Source: Candidatus Kuenenia stuttgartensis (lineage in GTDB: Bacteria; Planctomycetota; GCA-002687715; CAIWVZ01). From it: a DNA stretch of 64,000 nt. Below, in pieces: positions 54,967-64,000 of this stretch; within the stretch, counting starts at the first letter, position 1, and the number at the start of each line of letters is the position of its first letter. Below the pieces are notes generated by a model. That model was not told where the DNA came from and ran no database searches. It saw nothing but the letters and a program-made list of their open reading frames with translations. The translations under genes and the position numbers were made by a program. Where the stretch lies: the NCBI GenBank assembly GCA_945860915.1, contig CAMARR010000001.1:1-64000 (forward strand), in the 5' to 3' direction.

Positions 54967-57065
54967 TTCGACCCTCGCTGATAGTCGCTGTGATGACGTT
55001 GACCTTGCCGATGTGGAGCCAGGGTAGGGCTATCGTGATTGGTGTCGACGGATTGGACCCGGCATGGTGTTCTCGTTGGATGGCGGACGGAAGCCTTCCT
55101 GAACTAAAGGCGCTTGCTGACTCTGGACGACTTTCACCACTTCGACCAACAAATCCCGCTCAGTCTCCCGTGTCATGGTCGTCGATGGTGACGGGCCGTG
55201 ATCCCGGCGAGACCGGCATCAATGACTTCCTTCGCCGAGACTCACGCGGCGGCGAGATAACTGCGGAGCTGTCCCTCGTCGACCGTGTGCAGATTCCGTT
55301 GCGGGCGCCTGCTGTCGGGCTCATGACGGCAATCGTACTCGTCGTCACCGGCTTCGTGGCCTGGAGACGACTCCGGCGTGGCGCGGTCGCTCAGAAGGCT
55401 CCGCTACTGATGACCTTGGGTGGCATTGCGATTTGCATTGCTGCGGTGGGAAGCTGGTTGCCGTCTTACGTCGAAGTCCCCCGCAATGCGCGTGGAGGCG
55501 AGGCGATCTGGGAGCGTGCCGATCGGGCAGGACTAGGTTCAGTCAACCTGTTTGCTCCGATGTCTTTTCCTGCTCCACAGCTCGATCATGGTTGCGTTCT
55601 CTGCGGACTCGGGGTGCCCGATGTCATGGGCACCCCAGGAACTGCGACCGTCTATCGCGAGGAGCCGATTCCGGGAGGGCGTCTACTCACGCCGACCGGG
55701 TGTCGCGTTGAGTCCGTGCGCGAGGAAAACGGGGCACTCGTTGGGCCGAGAGTCGAAGGCCCTAAGCGCTCCGACGGTACACGTCCTACGCTTCCAATCA
55801 GATTTGTACCTGATCGCGCGCGTCGCACGGTTTCATTGACTATTGGAGATGGACTCGCAATTGAGATACCGGAGGGCGGTTGGACTCCCTGGGTGGACAC
55901 ACCACTCAGCCTAGGACCTCTCGGTGTCCTAAGCGCAATTTCGAGATGGCGTCTAGTTGAAGGTGGTGCGCGGACCGTGATCTATCAAGAGCCATCGTGC
56001 TTCGATCCTAGGTCTCCAATGATGGCTGCACCGGTTGTTTCGCCATCGAACTTCGGAACGCAACTGCTCGCGGACGGACGCGCCTTCGGCACATTGGGAT
56101 GGGCGTGCGCGACAAACCCTCTTCAGGACGAGATCATCGACGAGTCGACGTTCATCACTCAGGTTGAGGCTATCGACGCAGAGCGAGAAGAAATGGTGAT
56201 GCGAAGCTTGAGTCGCAAGGGCTGGAAGTTGTTCTTTTGCGTTCTGTCGACGCCCGATCGAGTTCAGCACGTCTTCTACCGCGATCACGACCCTCTGCAC
56301 CCACGGCACGACGCATCGGCGATTGCTCGACGTGGCGATCCCATGAAGGATTCCTACCGACGCCTAGACCGCCTGGTCGGGCGCGTGCGGCGCGAAATTG
56401 CTTCGAAAGACGACCTCGTCATGGTGGTCTCCGATCACGGCGTCGCTCCGTTTCGCTGGCAGGTCAACCTCAATCGTTGGTTGGCGGAGGAGGGGTACCT
56501 GGTCGGATCCGATTCGGGTTCGATTCGCAGCATCGAAGAGTCGATCGGTGGTGCAGCGCTATTCCCGGGAGTGGATTGGTCTCAAACGAGGGCCTACTCC
56601 ATGGGCCTCGGAAAAATCTACATCAACGTGGCCGGGCGTGAGCCGCGAGGTTCCGTGCCAATCGGCGAGCGACGACGGGTTTTAGAGGAGATCAAGGTCA
56701 AATTGCTTTCGCTCACTCATAGTGGACGGAGGGTGGTCCGCTCGGCCGAGATCCGAGAGGATCTCTACGTTGGCGATCGCATAGAGGCATCTGCCGATCT
56801 CATTGTGGGGTTCGAGTCGGGATATCGGATCTCATGGCAGGCGACCCTAGGGGCATTCGATGAGGCGGTCGTGACCCCAAATCGACGACTCTGGAGCGGA
56901 GACCATTGTTCGGTGGATCCTGGTGTCGTTCCCGGGGTGTTAATTGCATCACGCCCGTTTGATGACGAATCGATTTCGGTCGTCGATGTCTTCCCTACGA
57001 TTGAAGCTTGGCTTGCGCTTCAGAAGTCACCCGGACTTCGCGGGAAGGCACTGACGTGGAGGTAG
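54963..57065 (+). CDS. Alkaline-phosphatase-superfamily (type I phosphodiesterase/pyrophosphatase-like) membrane protein
   Basis: VIGVDGLDPAWCSRWMADGSLPELKALADSGRLSPL...PAQSPVSWSSMVTGRDPGETGINDF; DLVMVVSDHGVAPFRWQVNLNRWLAEEGYL; two TM segments between these parts. Confidence 0.82.
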   Translation: MIRPSLIVAVMTLTLPMWSQGRAIVIGVDGLDPAWCSRWMADGSLPELKALADSGRLSPLRPTNPAQSPVSWSSMVTGRDPGETGINDFLRRDSRGGEITAELSLVDRVQIPLRAPAVGLMTAIVLVVTGFVAWRRLRRGAVAQKAPLLMTLGGIAICIAAVGSWLPSYVEVPRNARGGEAIWERADRAGLGSVNLFAPMSFPAPQLDHGCVLCGLGVPDVMGTPGTATVYREEPIPGGRLLTPTGCRVESVREENGALVGPRVEGPKRSDGTRPTLPIRFVPDRARRTVSLTIGDGLAIEIPEGGWTPWVDTPLSLGPLGVLSAISRWRLVEGGARTVIYQEPSCFDPRSPMMAAPVVSPSNFGTQLLADGRAFGTLGWACATNPLQDEIIDESTFITQVEAIDAEREEMVMRSLSRKGWKLFFCVLSTPDRVQHVFYRDHDPLHPRHDASAIARRGDPMKDSYRRLDRLVGRVRREIASKDDLVMVVSDHGVAPFRWQVNLNRWLAEEGYLVGSDSGSIRSIEESIGGAALFPGVDWSQTRAYSMGLGKIYINVAGREPRGSVPIGERRRVLEEIKVKLLSLTHSGRRVVRSAEIREDLYVGDRIEASADLIVGFESGYRISWQATLGAFDEAVVTPNRRLWSGDHCSVDPGVVPGVLIASRPFDDESISVVDVFPTIEAWLALQKSPGLRGKALTWR

Positions 57066-57595
57066 CGGGCCGTGCAGAATGGCTCCGTCGTTGCGTACAC
57101 ATTGCGGTCGGCATACCTGCATGGATCGTCACGCGCGAGACGGCGATGACGTGGGCATACGCATGTTTTGCAGGGGCGTTTTTCAATACGTTGTTGCTGT
57201 CGCGGGTTCCGGTTGTCGGCGACGTGACTCGAGTTGTCCGCGGAACCCGTGGAACTATCTTGTATCCTTTGGTCATAGGCGTCCTTCTTGTTCTGTTTCG
57301 GGAGCGACCACAGTTGGCGTGTGTCGGCTGGCTAGCGCTCGCACTCGGCGATGGATCAACACCGTTCTTTGCAAGAGTTCGGTCTTGTGCGTGGCCCACC
57401 AACCCAAAGAAGAAGCTCATACCCTCGCTCCTCGGTGGACTCGTGGCGGGCGCCGGGGCGTCTTTTGTGATTGACGCCAAAATCGCTTTTCCCGCCTGTC
57501 TTGTTGCCGCACTCGCCGATGCGATCCCGTGGTGTGACGACAATGTGTCGTGGCCGGTGTTGGCGGCTACCGTCGCATGGGGGATGAGTACGTGA
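57056..57595 (+). CDS. Phytol/dolichol-kinase-like (VTE5/SEC59 family) membrane protein, GTG start
   Basis: LALALGDGSTPFFARVRSCAWPTNPKKKLIPSLLGGLVAGAGASFVI...ALADAIPWCDDNVSWPVLAA resembles the D-G...K-S..G and VEslP..DDNltVP motifs. Confidence 0.7.
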   Translation: MEVAGRAEWLRRCVHIAVGIPAWIVTRETAMTWAYACFAGAFFNTLLLSRVPVVGDVTRVVRGTRGTILYPLVIGVLLVLFRERPQLACVGWLALALGDGSTPFFARVRSCAWPTNPKKKLIPSLLGGLVAGAGASFVIDAKIAFPACLVAALADAIPWCDDNVSWPVLAATVAWGMST

Positions 57596-58305
57596 CGCGT
57601 GACCCTTGGCTCAACGATGTGGCGGTGTCCGCGGTCACCGGTCTCGTATTGACGTTGCCCGTGGTCGCCGCGCGTGTCGCTACGCCATCGGGCGTTCTCG
57701 CTGGGGCGTTTTTCACTGCGTGGATGAGCTATCAGGGCGGCGCTCCGACTCTGGTGGCATTCGCCTGCCTTGTGGTTTTCGGAAGTCTGTCGTCGCGCGC
57801 AGGTCGGGCGCGCAAGGAAGTTCTTGGGGTCGCACAGGAGGGAGGTGGGCGCCGCGCGTTCAAGCACGTGCTGGCGAATGCCGGACCTGCTGCTACCGCA
57901 CTCTTTTTCGGGTTGCTGTTTCCGCAATTCCACGACGCCTCGGTGGCGGCCGCCTGCGGTGCCCTCGCGGGAACACTTTCAGACACAGTATCTGGTGAAA
58001 TTGGGATGCTCGTCTCGAGTCCACCCAGACTTCTTTTGATTGGTCCGATTGTCCGCCGGGGTACCGACGGAGGGATGACCTACGTTGGCGTGATGGCCGG
58101 AGTCGTTACTGCTGCTTTGGTTGCACTCGCGGTCACCCCGTGGAACCTGCGATGGGTCTCAGTCTTCGCCGCAGGCGTCATGGGGACACTCTCAGATAGC
58201 GTCTTGGGTGCCACGATTGAGCGTCGGCGCTTGATCGGCAATGAGGGCGTGAATTTCGTGTCTGGAGCCTTAGCTGCAGCGACCGCCTGGAGTCTTGAGT
58301 CATGA
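57592..58305 (+). CDS. DUF92/TMEM19 family (phytyl-phosphate-kinase VTE6-like) membrane protein, GTG start
   Basis: RRAFKHVLANAGPAATALFFGLLFP...CGALAGTLSDTVSGEIGMLVSSPPRLLLIGPIVRRGTDGGMTYVGVMAG...GVMGTLSDSVLGATIERR. Confidence 0.85.
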   Translation: MTRDPWLNDVAVSAVTGLVLTLPVVAARVATPSGVLAGAFFTAWMSYQGGAPTLVAFACLVVFGSLSSRAGRARKEVLGVAQEGGGRRAFKHVLANAGPAATALFFGLLFPQFHDASVAAACGALAGTLSDTVSGEIGMLVSSPPRLLLIGPIVRRGTDGGMTYVGVMAGVVTAALVALAVTPWNLRWVSVFAAGVMGTLSDSVLGATIERRRLIGNEGVNFVSGALAAATAWSLES

Positions 58306-59237
58306 CTCGTGTTAGGGCATTGCTTGAGTCTACGCGTCCATTCACCTTGGCACCGCCAGTCCTTGGGATGGTTTCAGGAGGCTTGAGCGCGCTTGGCGCC
58401 GGCCGAAGCCTCGTCAGCGGGTCTTCCTTCGTTACGCATGTCGTATGTGGCGCGGCCATGGCCGGGCTACTCAATGCGGCAAGCAATGTGCTGAATCAGA
58501 TTCACGACATTCATCTAGACGAGATCAACAAACCGGAGCGCCCGATTCCATCAGGGCGTCTATCGCTGTTCGCGGCTCGCGCGTGGGCTTTGTTGCTTTA
58601 TGTAGTCTCTATCGGTCTTGCGTTCCTTCTGACACCAGCTGGATCCCCGGAGGTCGGCGGCATTGTTCTCGTGACCGCGATTCTCACCTGGATCTACTCA
58701 GCGCCTCCAATTCGTGCGCGAAATTCGTGGTGGTTAGGCCCGTTGGTCATCGCCATTCCGCGCGGACTTCTACTGAAAGTCGCGGGGTGGGGAGCGGTGG
58801 CGCCCGTGTTGTCTGATCGAGAGCCTTGGGTGCTTGGATGTGTGTTTTTTGTCTACGTTATTGGAGCGGCTCCCGTCAAGGACTTCGCGGATGTCGAAGG
58901 CGATCGAAGAGGTGGCGCTTCTTCATTGCCAATTAGATTTGGCCCCCGGAGGGCGGCGACGATCGTCGCAGCGTTCCTCGTACTTCCAGGGATCTTGCTG
59001 ATGGCTCTACCTTCGATCCATGTTGGTGGGCGTCCACTTCTTTCTCTTAATCCGCTCTTTGCGGCACTCGCTGGTGCCGTCATTTTTGGACACGGACTTC
59101 GAGTGGGACGAGTTATGGTCTCCGATCCTCTGGCACTTGTCCACGGCGGAGGGCAGGCCGCATGGCGACACATGTACCTTCTGATGATGGAGCTACAGAT
59201 CGCGGCGGCTGCGCTCTACTTTTTCGGTCACCCGTGA
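58302..59237 (+). CDS. UbiA-family prenyltransferase
   Basis: NVLNQIHDIHLDEINKPERPIPSGRLS and VKDFADVEGDRRGGASSLPIRFG: both Asp-rich motifs intact; about eight TMs. Confidence 0.9.
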   Translation: MTRVRALLESTRPFTLAPPVLGMVSGGLSALGAGRSLVSGSSFVTHVVCGAAMAGLLNAASNVLNQIHDIHLDEINKPERPIPSGRLSLFAARAWALLLYVVSIGLAFLLTPAGSPEVGGIVLVTAILTWIYSAPPIRARNSWWLGPLVIAIPRGLLLKVAGWGAVAPVLSDREPWVLGCVFFVYVIGAAPVKDFADVEGDRRGGASSLPIRFGPRRAATIVAAFLVLPGILLMALPSIHVGGRPLLSLNPLFAALAGAVIFGHGLRVGRVMVSDPLALVHGGGQAAWRHMYLLMMELQIAAAALYFFGHP

Positions 59238-60409
59238 CGTGCGGTGATCGTAGACCATGATCCGCAGCGGTAGGCGCCTTGCGATGCAACTGCAAATGTC
59301 CAGCGAAGTACGCCACCGTGGGGTAGGAGCTCGCCGTCCTCCCAGCGGAGCTCTCTTGCTCCCGTTGACGATCGCCACGATGGGCGCCACTTTACGGTGG
59401 TGAGATGTTGGTCGGTGGATAGGTCTAGAATGTCGCGATCAAGTGCCCGCGTAACTAAGCGGCTCCGGCCCATCGAATCTGTCGCGATGGCGATGAAGAA
59501 CAGCTGCGATTTCAGGAGCTCCGACTGAAACACAGCGCTGAACACTGGCTCGTCGTCTGGGACTCGAAGTGATATTTCGCACAAGTTCGGGTGGGGGTTC
59601 CGAATTTGATTAGTCGATTCCACGTTGCCGAGAGGGCGAATAACTGGCGCCGTGTTCTTTAGAAATCCGTCCTCTAAGATTGGGCCGAGTCCGGCGAGCG
59701 TCATCTTCCCTTCGTGGGGAATCGTTGCAGGGTCAGAGTTGGCGAACCCTGATGTGGCGTTGACGAGGGCCTCGATTTCATACTCGACACCGTCATGCTC
59801 TGGAACGAGGAAGACGCAGTGAGTCGGTGACTGTCGCACAAGCGCAAGAACGCTCGTGAGGTTGTTCGCGCGAGCCGTCCTGCCCGATAGCGTTGATTGA
59901 ACGCGCGCATAACTGGCGGGAATCCAAAGACCTCCAAGCAAGACAAGGATGATTCCGGTGACGCACGGACCACGTCGGATGGGAATTGAGCGCCCAACTA
60001 ATACGATTCCGGCTACCGTTGCGATTGAGACAACAGCGCCGAGCATGGAAGGCGTTCCATCGGCCTCGGGGGTCGGTGCATAGCGAAGGTGGTTGGAGAA
60101 GGCAAACGTCGATGGGTGCAGGGCCCAAGTGACGATCGCCCCAACTGAGAGATCTACGCGCTCTGTCAGGAGCCCGATAGCCGTTCCGAGGATCATCCCG
60201 ACCATCGTCACGGCGACGATTCCTGGTACATGCGCGAGGGATGCCGAAAGTGGGTCTTCTGGCGACCAGATGCCGATTGCTGCAAGAGCCGCGGCTTCCT
60301 CAGGCAAGGGCGCGAGTCCACTCGAGAGGATTGCATACGCAGTCGCCATGACGGTCGACGTTGCGGTGCTCGCAACGAGCACTCGGCGTGAAGTTGCACT
60401 GATCCCCAT
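59228..60409 (-). CDS. Uncharacterised membrane protein
   Basis: Start assumed at MGISATSRRVLV; several TMs then a soluble C-terminal half; no family recognised. Confidence 0.5.
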   Translation of the reverse strand: MGISATSRRVLVASTATSTVMATAYAILSSGLAPLPEEAAALAAIGIWSPEDPLSASLAHVPGIVAVTMVGMILGTAIGLLTERVDLSVGAIVTWALHPSTFAFSNHLRYAPTPEADGTPSMLGAVVSIATVAGIVLVGRSIPIRRGPCVTGIILVLLGGLWIPASYARVQSTLSGRTARANNLTSVLALVRQSPTHCVFLVPEHDGVEYEIEALVNATSGFANSDPATIPHEGKMTLAGLGPILEDGFLKNTAPVIRPLGNVESTNQIRNPHPNLCEISLRVPDDEPVFSAVFQSELLKSQLFFIAIATDSMGRSRLVTRALDRDILDLSTDQHLTTVKWRPSWRSSTGARELRWEDGELLPHGGVLRWTFAVASQGAYRCGSWSTITARHG

Positions 60410-60631
60410 CCACTCCCTATCGGTTTCTCGTGTCTTCTCAATGGAAACACACTCGATGGGGCACGTTTTATGAGGCCGGAGCCGCCACGATGAGAGTTTG
60501 CGCGATGGTCCGATCCCGCCGCTGAGCCCGAAGACCTGCTTTAAATCCCCATGTTCGTGGGTGTTTACGGGGCGGGCTGCGAGGGTCACGCGAGGTTCGT
60601 ATCATCGGGGGCGCCATAAGGAATTCAACCC

Positions 60632-61348
60632 ATGCCTCTCTTCGACATGAAATACTGGATCATCGTCGGACCCGCCATGCTGCTCTCGATGCTGGCTGGG
60701 TTCTGGGTGAAGTCTGCTTTCAATAAGTGGAAAAATGTTGCGACGCGTTCGGGGCTTACTGGGTCGCGCGTCGCCCAACTCATCCTCGCACGCAATGGAA
60801 TCCATGACGTCAAGGTGGAGATGACAGACGGATACCTTTCCGATCACTACGATCCGAGGGATAAGGTGCTGCGTCTCTCGCCGGATGTCCACAATGGACG
60901 GTCGATTTCATCACTTGGTGTTGCGGCCCATGAAGTGGGTCACGCCATTCAGCACGCCGAGGGGTACAGTCCGCTAGGTTTTCGCTCAGCCTTAGTCCCA
61001 CTCGCGCAGTTTGGCTCGAACCTGTCGTGGATCTTCCTCATGGTGGGGATGCTGCTTGGAGCGGCCTCCCCGCTTGGTCGAGGGGTCATGATGGTCGGTG
61101 TCGGATTGTTCTCGTTCGCGGTGTTGTTCTCGCTTGTCACGTTGCCAGTCGAATTTGACGCGAGTCGCCGGGCGCTTATTACGCTCGAGCAAGGTGCCTA
61201 CCTCGACGCCGAGGAGATGACGGGCGCTCGCACGGTGTTGCGTGCGGCCGCAGCAACCTACGTCGCAGCAGCCATCATGGCTTTGGCCCAGCTCCTATAC
61301 TTCGTCATTCGATCGGGCTTGCTCGGCGGCGGTCGTCGAGAGGAATGA
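60632..61348 (+). CDS. YugP-type zinc metallopeptidase
   Basis: GVAAHEVGHAIQHAEGYSPLGFRSALVPLAQFGSNLSWIF (HExxH) with flanking TMs. Confidence 0.9.
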   Translation: MPLFDMKYWIIVGPAMLLSMLAGFWVKSAFNKWKNVATRSGLTGSRVAQLILARNGIHDVKVEMTDGYLSDHYDPRDKVLRLSPDVHNGRSISSLGVAAHEVGHAIQHAEGYSPLGFRSALVPLAQFGSNLSWIFLMVGMLLGAASPLGRGVMMVGVGLFSFAVLFSLVTLPVEFDASRRALITLEQGAYLDAEEMTGARTVLRAAAATYVAAAIMALAQLLYFVIRSGLLGGGRREE

Positions 61349-61402
61349 CGGGCTTGTCCTTGGTCCGACGCCGTCGTGGCGCCGGGGTTTGGATAGGCTA
61401 GG

Positions 61403-61427
61403 CGTTGCGGAAGGCAACTCCGCAACG
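61403..61427. terminator. Hairpin cgttgcgga-N7-tccgcaacg; possible terminator or leader structure
   Basis: Perfect 9-bp inverted repeat between the YugP-type gene and gpmI; no U tract. Confidence 0.3.
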
Positions 61428-61487
61428 TGGGTGCGGGTGAGGATGACTCGAGAATCCTCGCTCGGGTGACCCGCTGAGGAGAGTTTT

Positions 61488-63020
61488 GTGGCACGACGTC
61501 CCTTCGGGCTTATTGTTTGTGACGGTTTTGGTTGTCGTGAAGAGCGCGAAGCGAATGCGGTTGCACTTGCGCATACGCCGGTCTTTGATCGATTGCGACG
61601 TGATTATCCACTGACACAGATCCTCTCTCACGGCGAGTCGGTTGGGCTGCTTCCGGGGCTGATGGGGAACTCTGAAGTGGGCCACATGAACCTTGGCGCG
61701 GGACGCATCGTGGTGCAGTCGATTGATCGGATCAACAACGCGATTGGGGACGGCTCACTTGCGCGGCATCCGGTTCTCGTCGATCTCCTGCGGGCAACCA
61801 TTGGAGCAAAACGCCGCCTTCACCTGATGGTGTTGCTCTCCGATGGTGGAGTGCATAGTCATGAGGACCACGTTGCAGCGCTGCTCCAGATAGCTGCTAC
61901 ATACGGCTTTCATCGTGACGATGTGGTCGTCCATGCGTTCACGGATGGCAGAGATACGGCTCCCCGATGTGCGACGACATATCTGGATCGACTCGTGCGA
62001 GCGTTCGCTGATTCGGGTTGCGGAGTTCTCGGCACGGTGATTGGTCGCTACTACGCGATGGATCGAGACAATCGTTGGGACCGCGTCAAACTGGCTTACG
62101 ACGCGCTCATTCATGCCCGTGGCCACGTCGTTCATTCAGGGCGCGAGGCGGTCGAATCGGCGTACGGACGTGGAGAAGGCGACGAGTTCATTGCTCCGTC
62201 TATCGTGCATGGTGTTCCTCCGGTCGCGGCGGGAGACAGCGTGTTCTTTGTCAACTTTCGGCCTGATCGTGCGCGACAGTTGTCTATTGCCCTTAATCAG
62301 ATCGGCGAATTTTCCGAATTCGAAACGATCCCGCTTGGTCTGCGCTACGTGACAATGACGCAGTATCGAGGTGACTTTCCGTTCCCGCGTCTCTTCGAAC
62401 CAATCTCCCTTCAGGAGGTCTATGGCGAGATGATGGAATCAGCCGGTCTTCGGCAGCTTCGAATCGCCGAGACGGAGAAGTACGCGCATGTCACCTTCTT
62501 TCTGAACGGTGGGCGCGAAGTCGCTTTCCGCGGCGAAGAACGCATTCTCATCCCATCTCCGAAAGTCGCGACATACGACCTCGCGCCCGAGATGAGTTCC
62601 GTGGAGGTGACGCGTCGTACGGTCGATGCGATCCGCTCGGGGACGGTGGATACCTTTGTGGTCAACTACGCGAATCCGGACATGGTCGGACACACGGGGA
62701 TCCTCTCCGCCGCGATCAGAGCGGTGGAATCGGTCGACGTCGGGATCGGGGCGATTGTCGAGGCGACGTTGGCGCGCGGGGGAGCCCTGATCATCACGGC
62801 TGATCACGGGAACTGTGAGATGATGACGGACCCCATCACTGGGCAGCCCCACACCTCGCATACAACCAACCCAGTTCCGTTTCACCTCGTGTCAGCGGGC
62901 CACCGCGGACGGCGACTTCGACCGGGTGGTCGGCTCTGCGATGTGATACCGACCCTCTTCGAAGTGGCTGAGATTCCCCCAAGCCCGCTGATGACAGGCC
63001 GAAGCCTTCTTACAGACTAG
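61488..63020 (+). CDS. gpmI: 2,3-bisphosphoglycerate-independent phosphoglycerate mutase, GTG start
   Basis: IVCDGFGCREEREANAVALAHTP, LMGNSEVGHMNLGAGRIVVQ, VHSHEDHV, ADHGNCEMM. Confidence 0.95.
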   Translation: MARRPFGLIVCDGFGCREEREANAVALAHTPVFDRLRRDYPLTQILSHGESVGLLPGLMGNSEVGHMNLGAGRIVVQSIDRINNAIGDGSLARHPVLVDLLRATIGAKRRLHLMVLLSDGGVHSHEDHVAALLQIAATYGFHRDDVVVHAFTDGRDTAPRCATTYLDRLVRAFADSGCGVLGTVIGRYYAMDRDNRWDRVKLAYDALIHARGHVVHSGREAVESAYGRGEGDEFIAPSIVHGVPPVAAGDSVFFVNFRPDRARQLSIALNQIGEFSEFETIPLGLRYVTMTQYRGDFPFPRLFEPISLQEVYGEMMESAGLRQLRIAETEKYAHVTFFLNGGREVAFRGEERILIPSPKVATYDLAPEMSSVEVTRRTVDAIRSGTVDTFVVNYANPDMVGHTGILSAAIRAVESVDVGIGAIVEATLARGGALIITADHGNCEMMTDPITGQPHTSHTTNPVPFHLVSAGHRGRRLRPGGRLCDVIPTLFEVAEIPPSPLMTGRSLLTD

Positions 63021-63089
63021 GTTTACGTCGATTGCGGGGCAGAAGCGGCTGAAAGATCAACTCCGGTCAAGCGTATGCTGTGATGACCG

Positions 63090-63647
63090 ATGAGCGATTC
63101 TGCCTCAAGCGAAGCTGTCCTTCTCACCCGGGCTCGGAACCGGGATCAGGAGGCATTTGGCACCTTGGTGTCGCGCTACGAAACCACGCTTCTGAACGTG
63201 CTAATGCCGATCGTGGGCGAGCGCGAACGTGCCCGAGATCTCGTGCAGGAGACCATCCTGCGTGCGTATGAAAACCTTCATACCTACATCGATACGCACC
63301 GTTTTTCGACGTGGTTTTTTAGAATCGGCGTGAATTTGGCTATCAGCCTCAAGCGACGAATGCGGGTGGAGGGCCGGATCCTCGAGGAGCAGGCAAACGA
63401 GCCAGGGGCAGGGCTCGAACCCGGCCATTCACCGCTCGAGACTCTGGCGCGTGAAGAGGAAGCCCGAACGGTCCGTTTGGCGGTTGGAAGACTGCCTGAA
63501 CGATATGCCAACGTCGTGCGTATGAGATACGTCGAAGGGCTTTCTTGCCAGGAGATTGCCCAGAAACTTGATACGACACCTAACACCGTTTCCTTGGTCC
63601 TTTTTAGGGCTAAGCAACGTTTGCGCGAGGAGCTTTCTTCACCATGA
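63090..63647 (+). CDS. ECF-type RNA polymerase sigma factor
   Basis: DQEAFGTLVSRYETTLLNVLMPIVGERERARDLVQETILRAYENL; LPERYANVVRMRYVEGLSCQEIAQKLDTTPNTVSLVLFRAKQRLREEL. Confidence 0.92.
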   Translation: MSDSASSEAVLLTRARNRDQEAFGTLVSRYETTLLNVLMPIVGERERARDLVQETILRAYENLHTYIDTHRFSTWFFRIGVNLAISLKRRMRVEGRILEEQANEPGAGLEPGHSPLETLAREEEARTVRLAVGRLPERYANVVRMRYVEGLSCQEIAQKLDTTPNTVSLVLFRAKQRLREELSSP

Positions 63648-64000
63648 CTTCCCATTTATGCACCCGGATCCGTGTCCAATCGGAGTTTTACTTCGACGGC
63701 ACGCTGACACCCGCAGAGGAAGCCGTTTTCAATGACCATCTCGCGGCGTGCACAGCATGTGCAGCAGCCGTTGGGGAGGACTTGGCTTTGATCGAGACCC
63801 TCCGCTCGCTGCCGATGGTCGCATTCGACCGTCGCCCACAGGCGCCTCGTTGGCGCTCGATTGCTGCGGCCGCCTCCATCGCCATGCTCGTCGGCGTATC
63901 GTCGTTTGTGGCTGGGCGCTGGACGGTTCCATCCAAGGTCTCTGGCACGTCGGGCGGCACAAATCAGATCGTTGCATCTAACGGGGACGGTCGTGAACGG
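63644..64000 (+). CDS. Putative anti-sigma factor with zinc-finger motif (partial, runs off window)
   Basis: MTSHLCTRIRVQSEFYFDGTLTPAEEAVFNDHLAACTACAAAVGEDLALIETL...: HxxxCxxC motif then a TM; ATGA overlap with the sigma gene. Confidence 0.8.
   Translation, partial: MTSHLCTRIRVQSEFYFDGTLTPAEEAVFNDHLAACTACAAAVGEDLALIETLRSLPMVAFDRRPQAPRWRSIAAAASIAMLVGVSSFVAGRWTVPSKVSGTSGGTNQIVASNGDGRER

Noticed and set aside
56995-57933. 312-aa minus-strand ORF
   Set aside because: Antisense to the AlkP, VTE5-like and DUF92 genes; composition typical of a shadow ORF.
1-64000. CRISPR array, transposase or integrase, phage genes
   Set aside because: No regularly spaced repeats, transposase/integrase motifs or phage structural proteins were seen; the tRNA-Thr has no adjacent integrase or obvious attachment-site duplication.

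Overview
Bacterial chromosomal window, about 57-60% GC by eye. Gene style (lipid/glycan genes, HEAT, YfhO and secreted beta-propeller proteins) suggests a planctomycete-like organism, but that is only an inference. The window is dominated by a very large surface-glycan locus (about 6.4-59.2 kb). The left half is mostly on the minus strand: polytopic GT39/YfhO-type membrane proteins, a sugar nucleotidyltransferase, GT2, methyltransferases and two UGM-like flavoproteins. The right half (21.8-59.2 kb) is almost entirely on the plus strand, with many 4-bp ATGA/GTGA overlaps. It encodes a Wzm/Wzt-type ABC exporter, a methyltransferase-GT2 fusion, 15 recognisable GT domains in 13 genes (counted over the whole locus), two PIG-L deacetylases, radical SAM enzymes, tandem GNAT-like proteins, an AlkP-superfamily protein and a VTE5/VTE6/UbiA-like prenol module. 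An ABC/His-rich permease/DUF3299-like module sits inside it. The most unusual item is a 1406-aa protein made of GT4, a 477-residue proline-free coiled-coil region and a second GT4. Each half resembles a different stand-alone GT4 in the same locus. Other candidates are a radical-SAM-like protein without the cluster cysteines, a C-x(11-13)-C-x(7-8)-C-x2-C motif shared by all six GT4 domains, and a divergent RNase HII-like protein. Flanks are ordinary: SLC13/DASS transporter, tRNA-Thr(CGT), YugP-type protease, gpmI, and an ECF sigma/anti-sigma pair. No CRISPR array, rRNA or convincing mobile element was seen. All calls come from reading the sequence; no database search was run.
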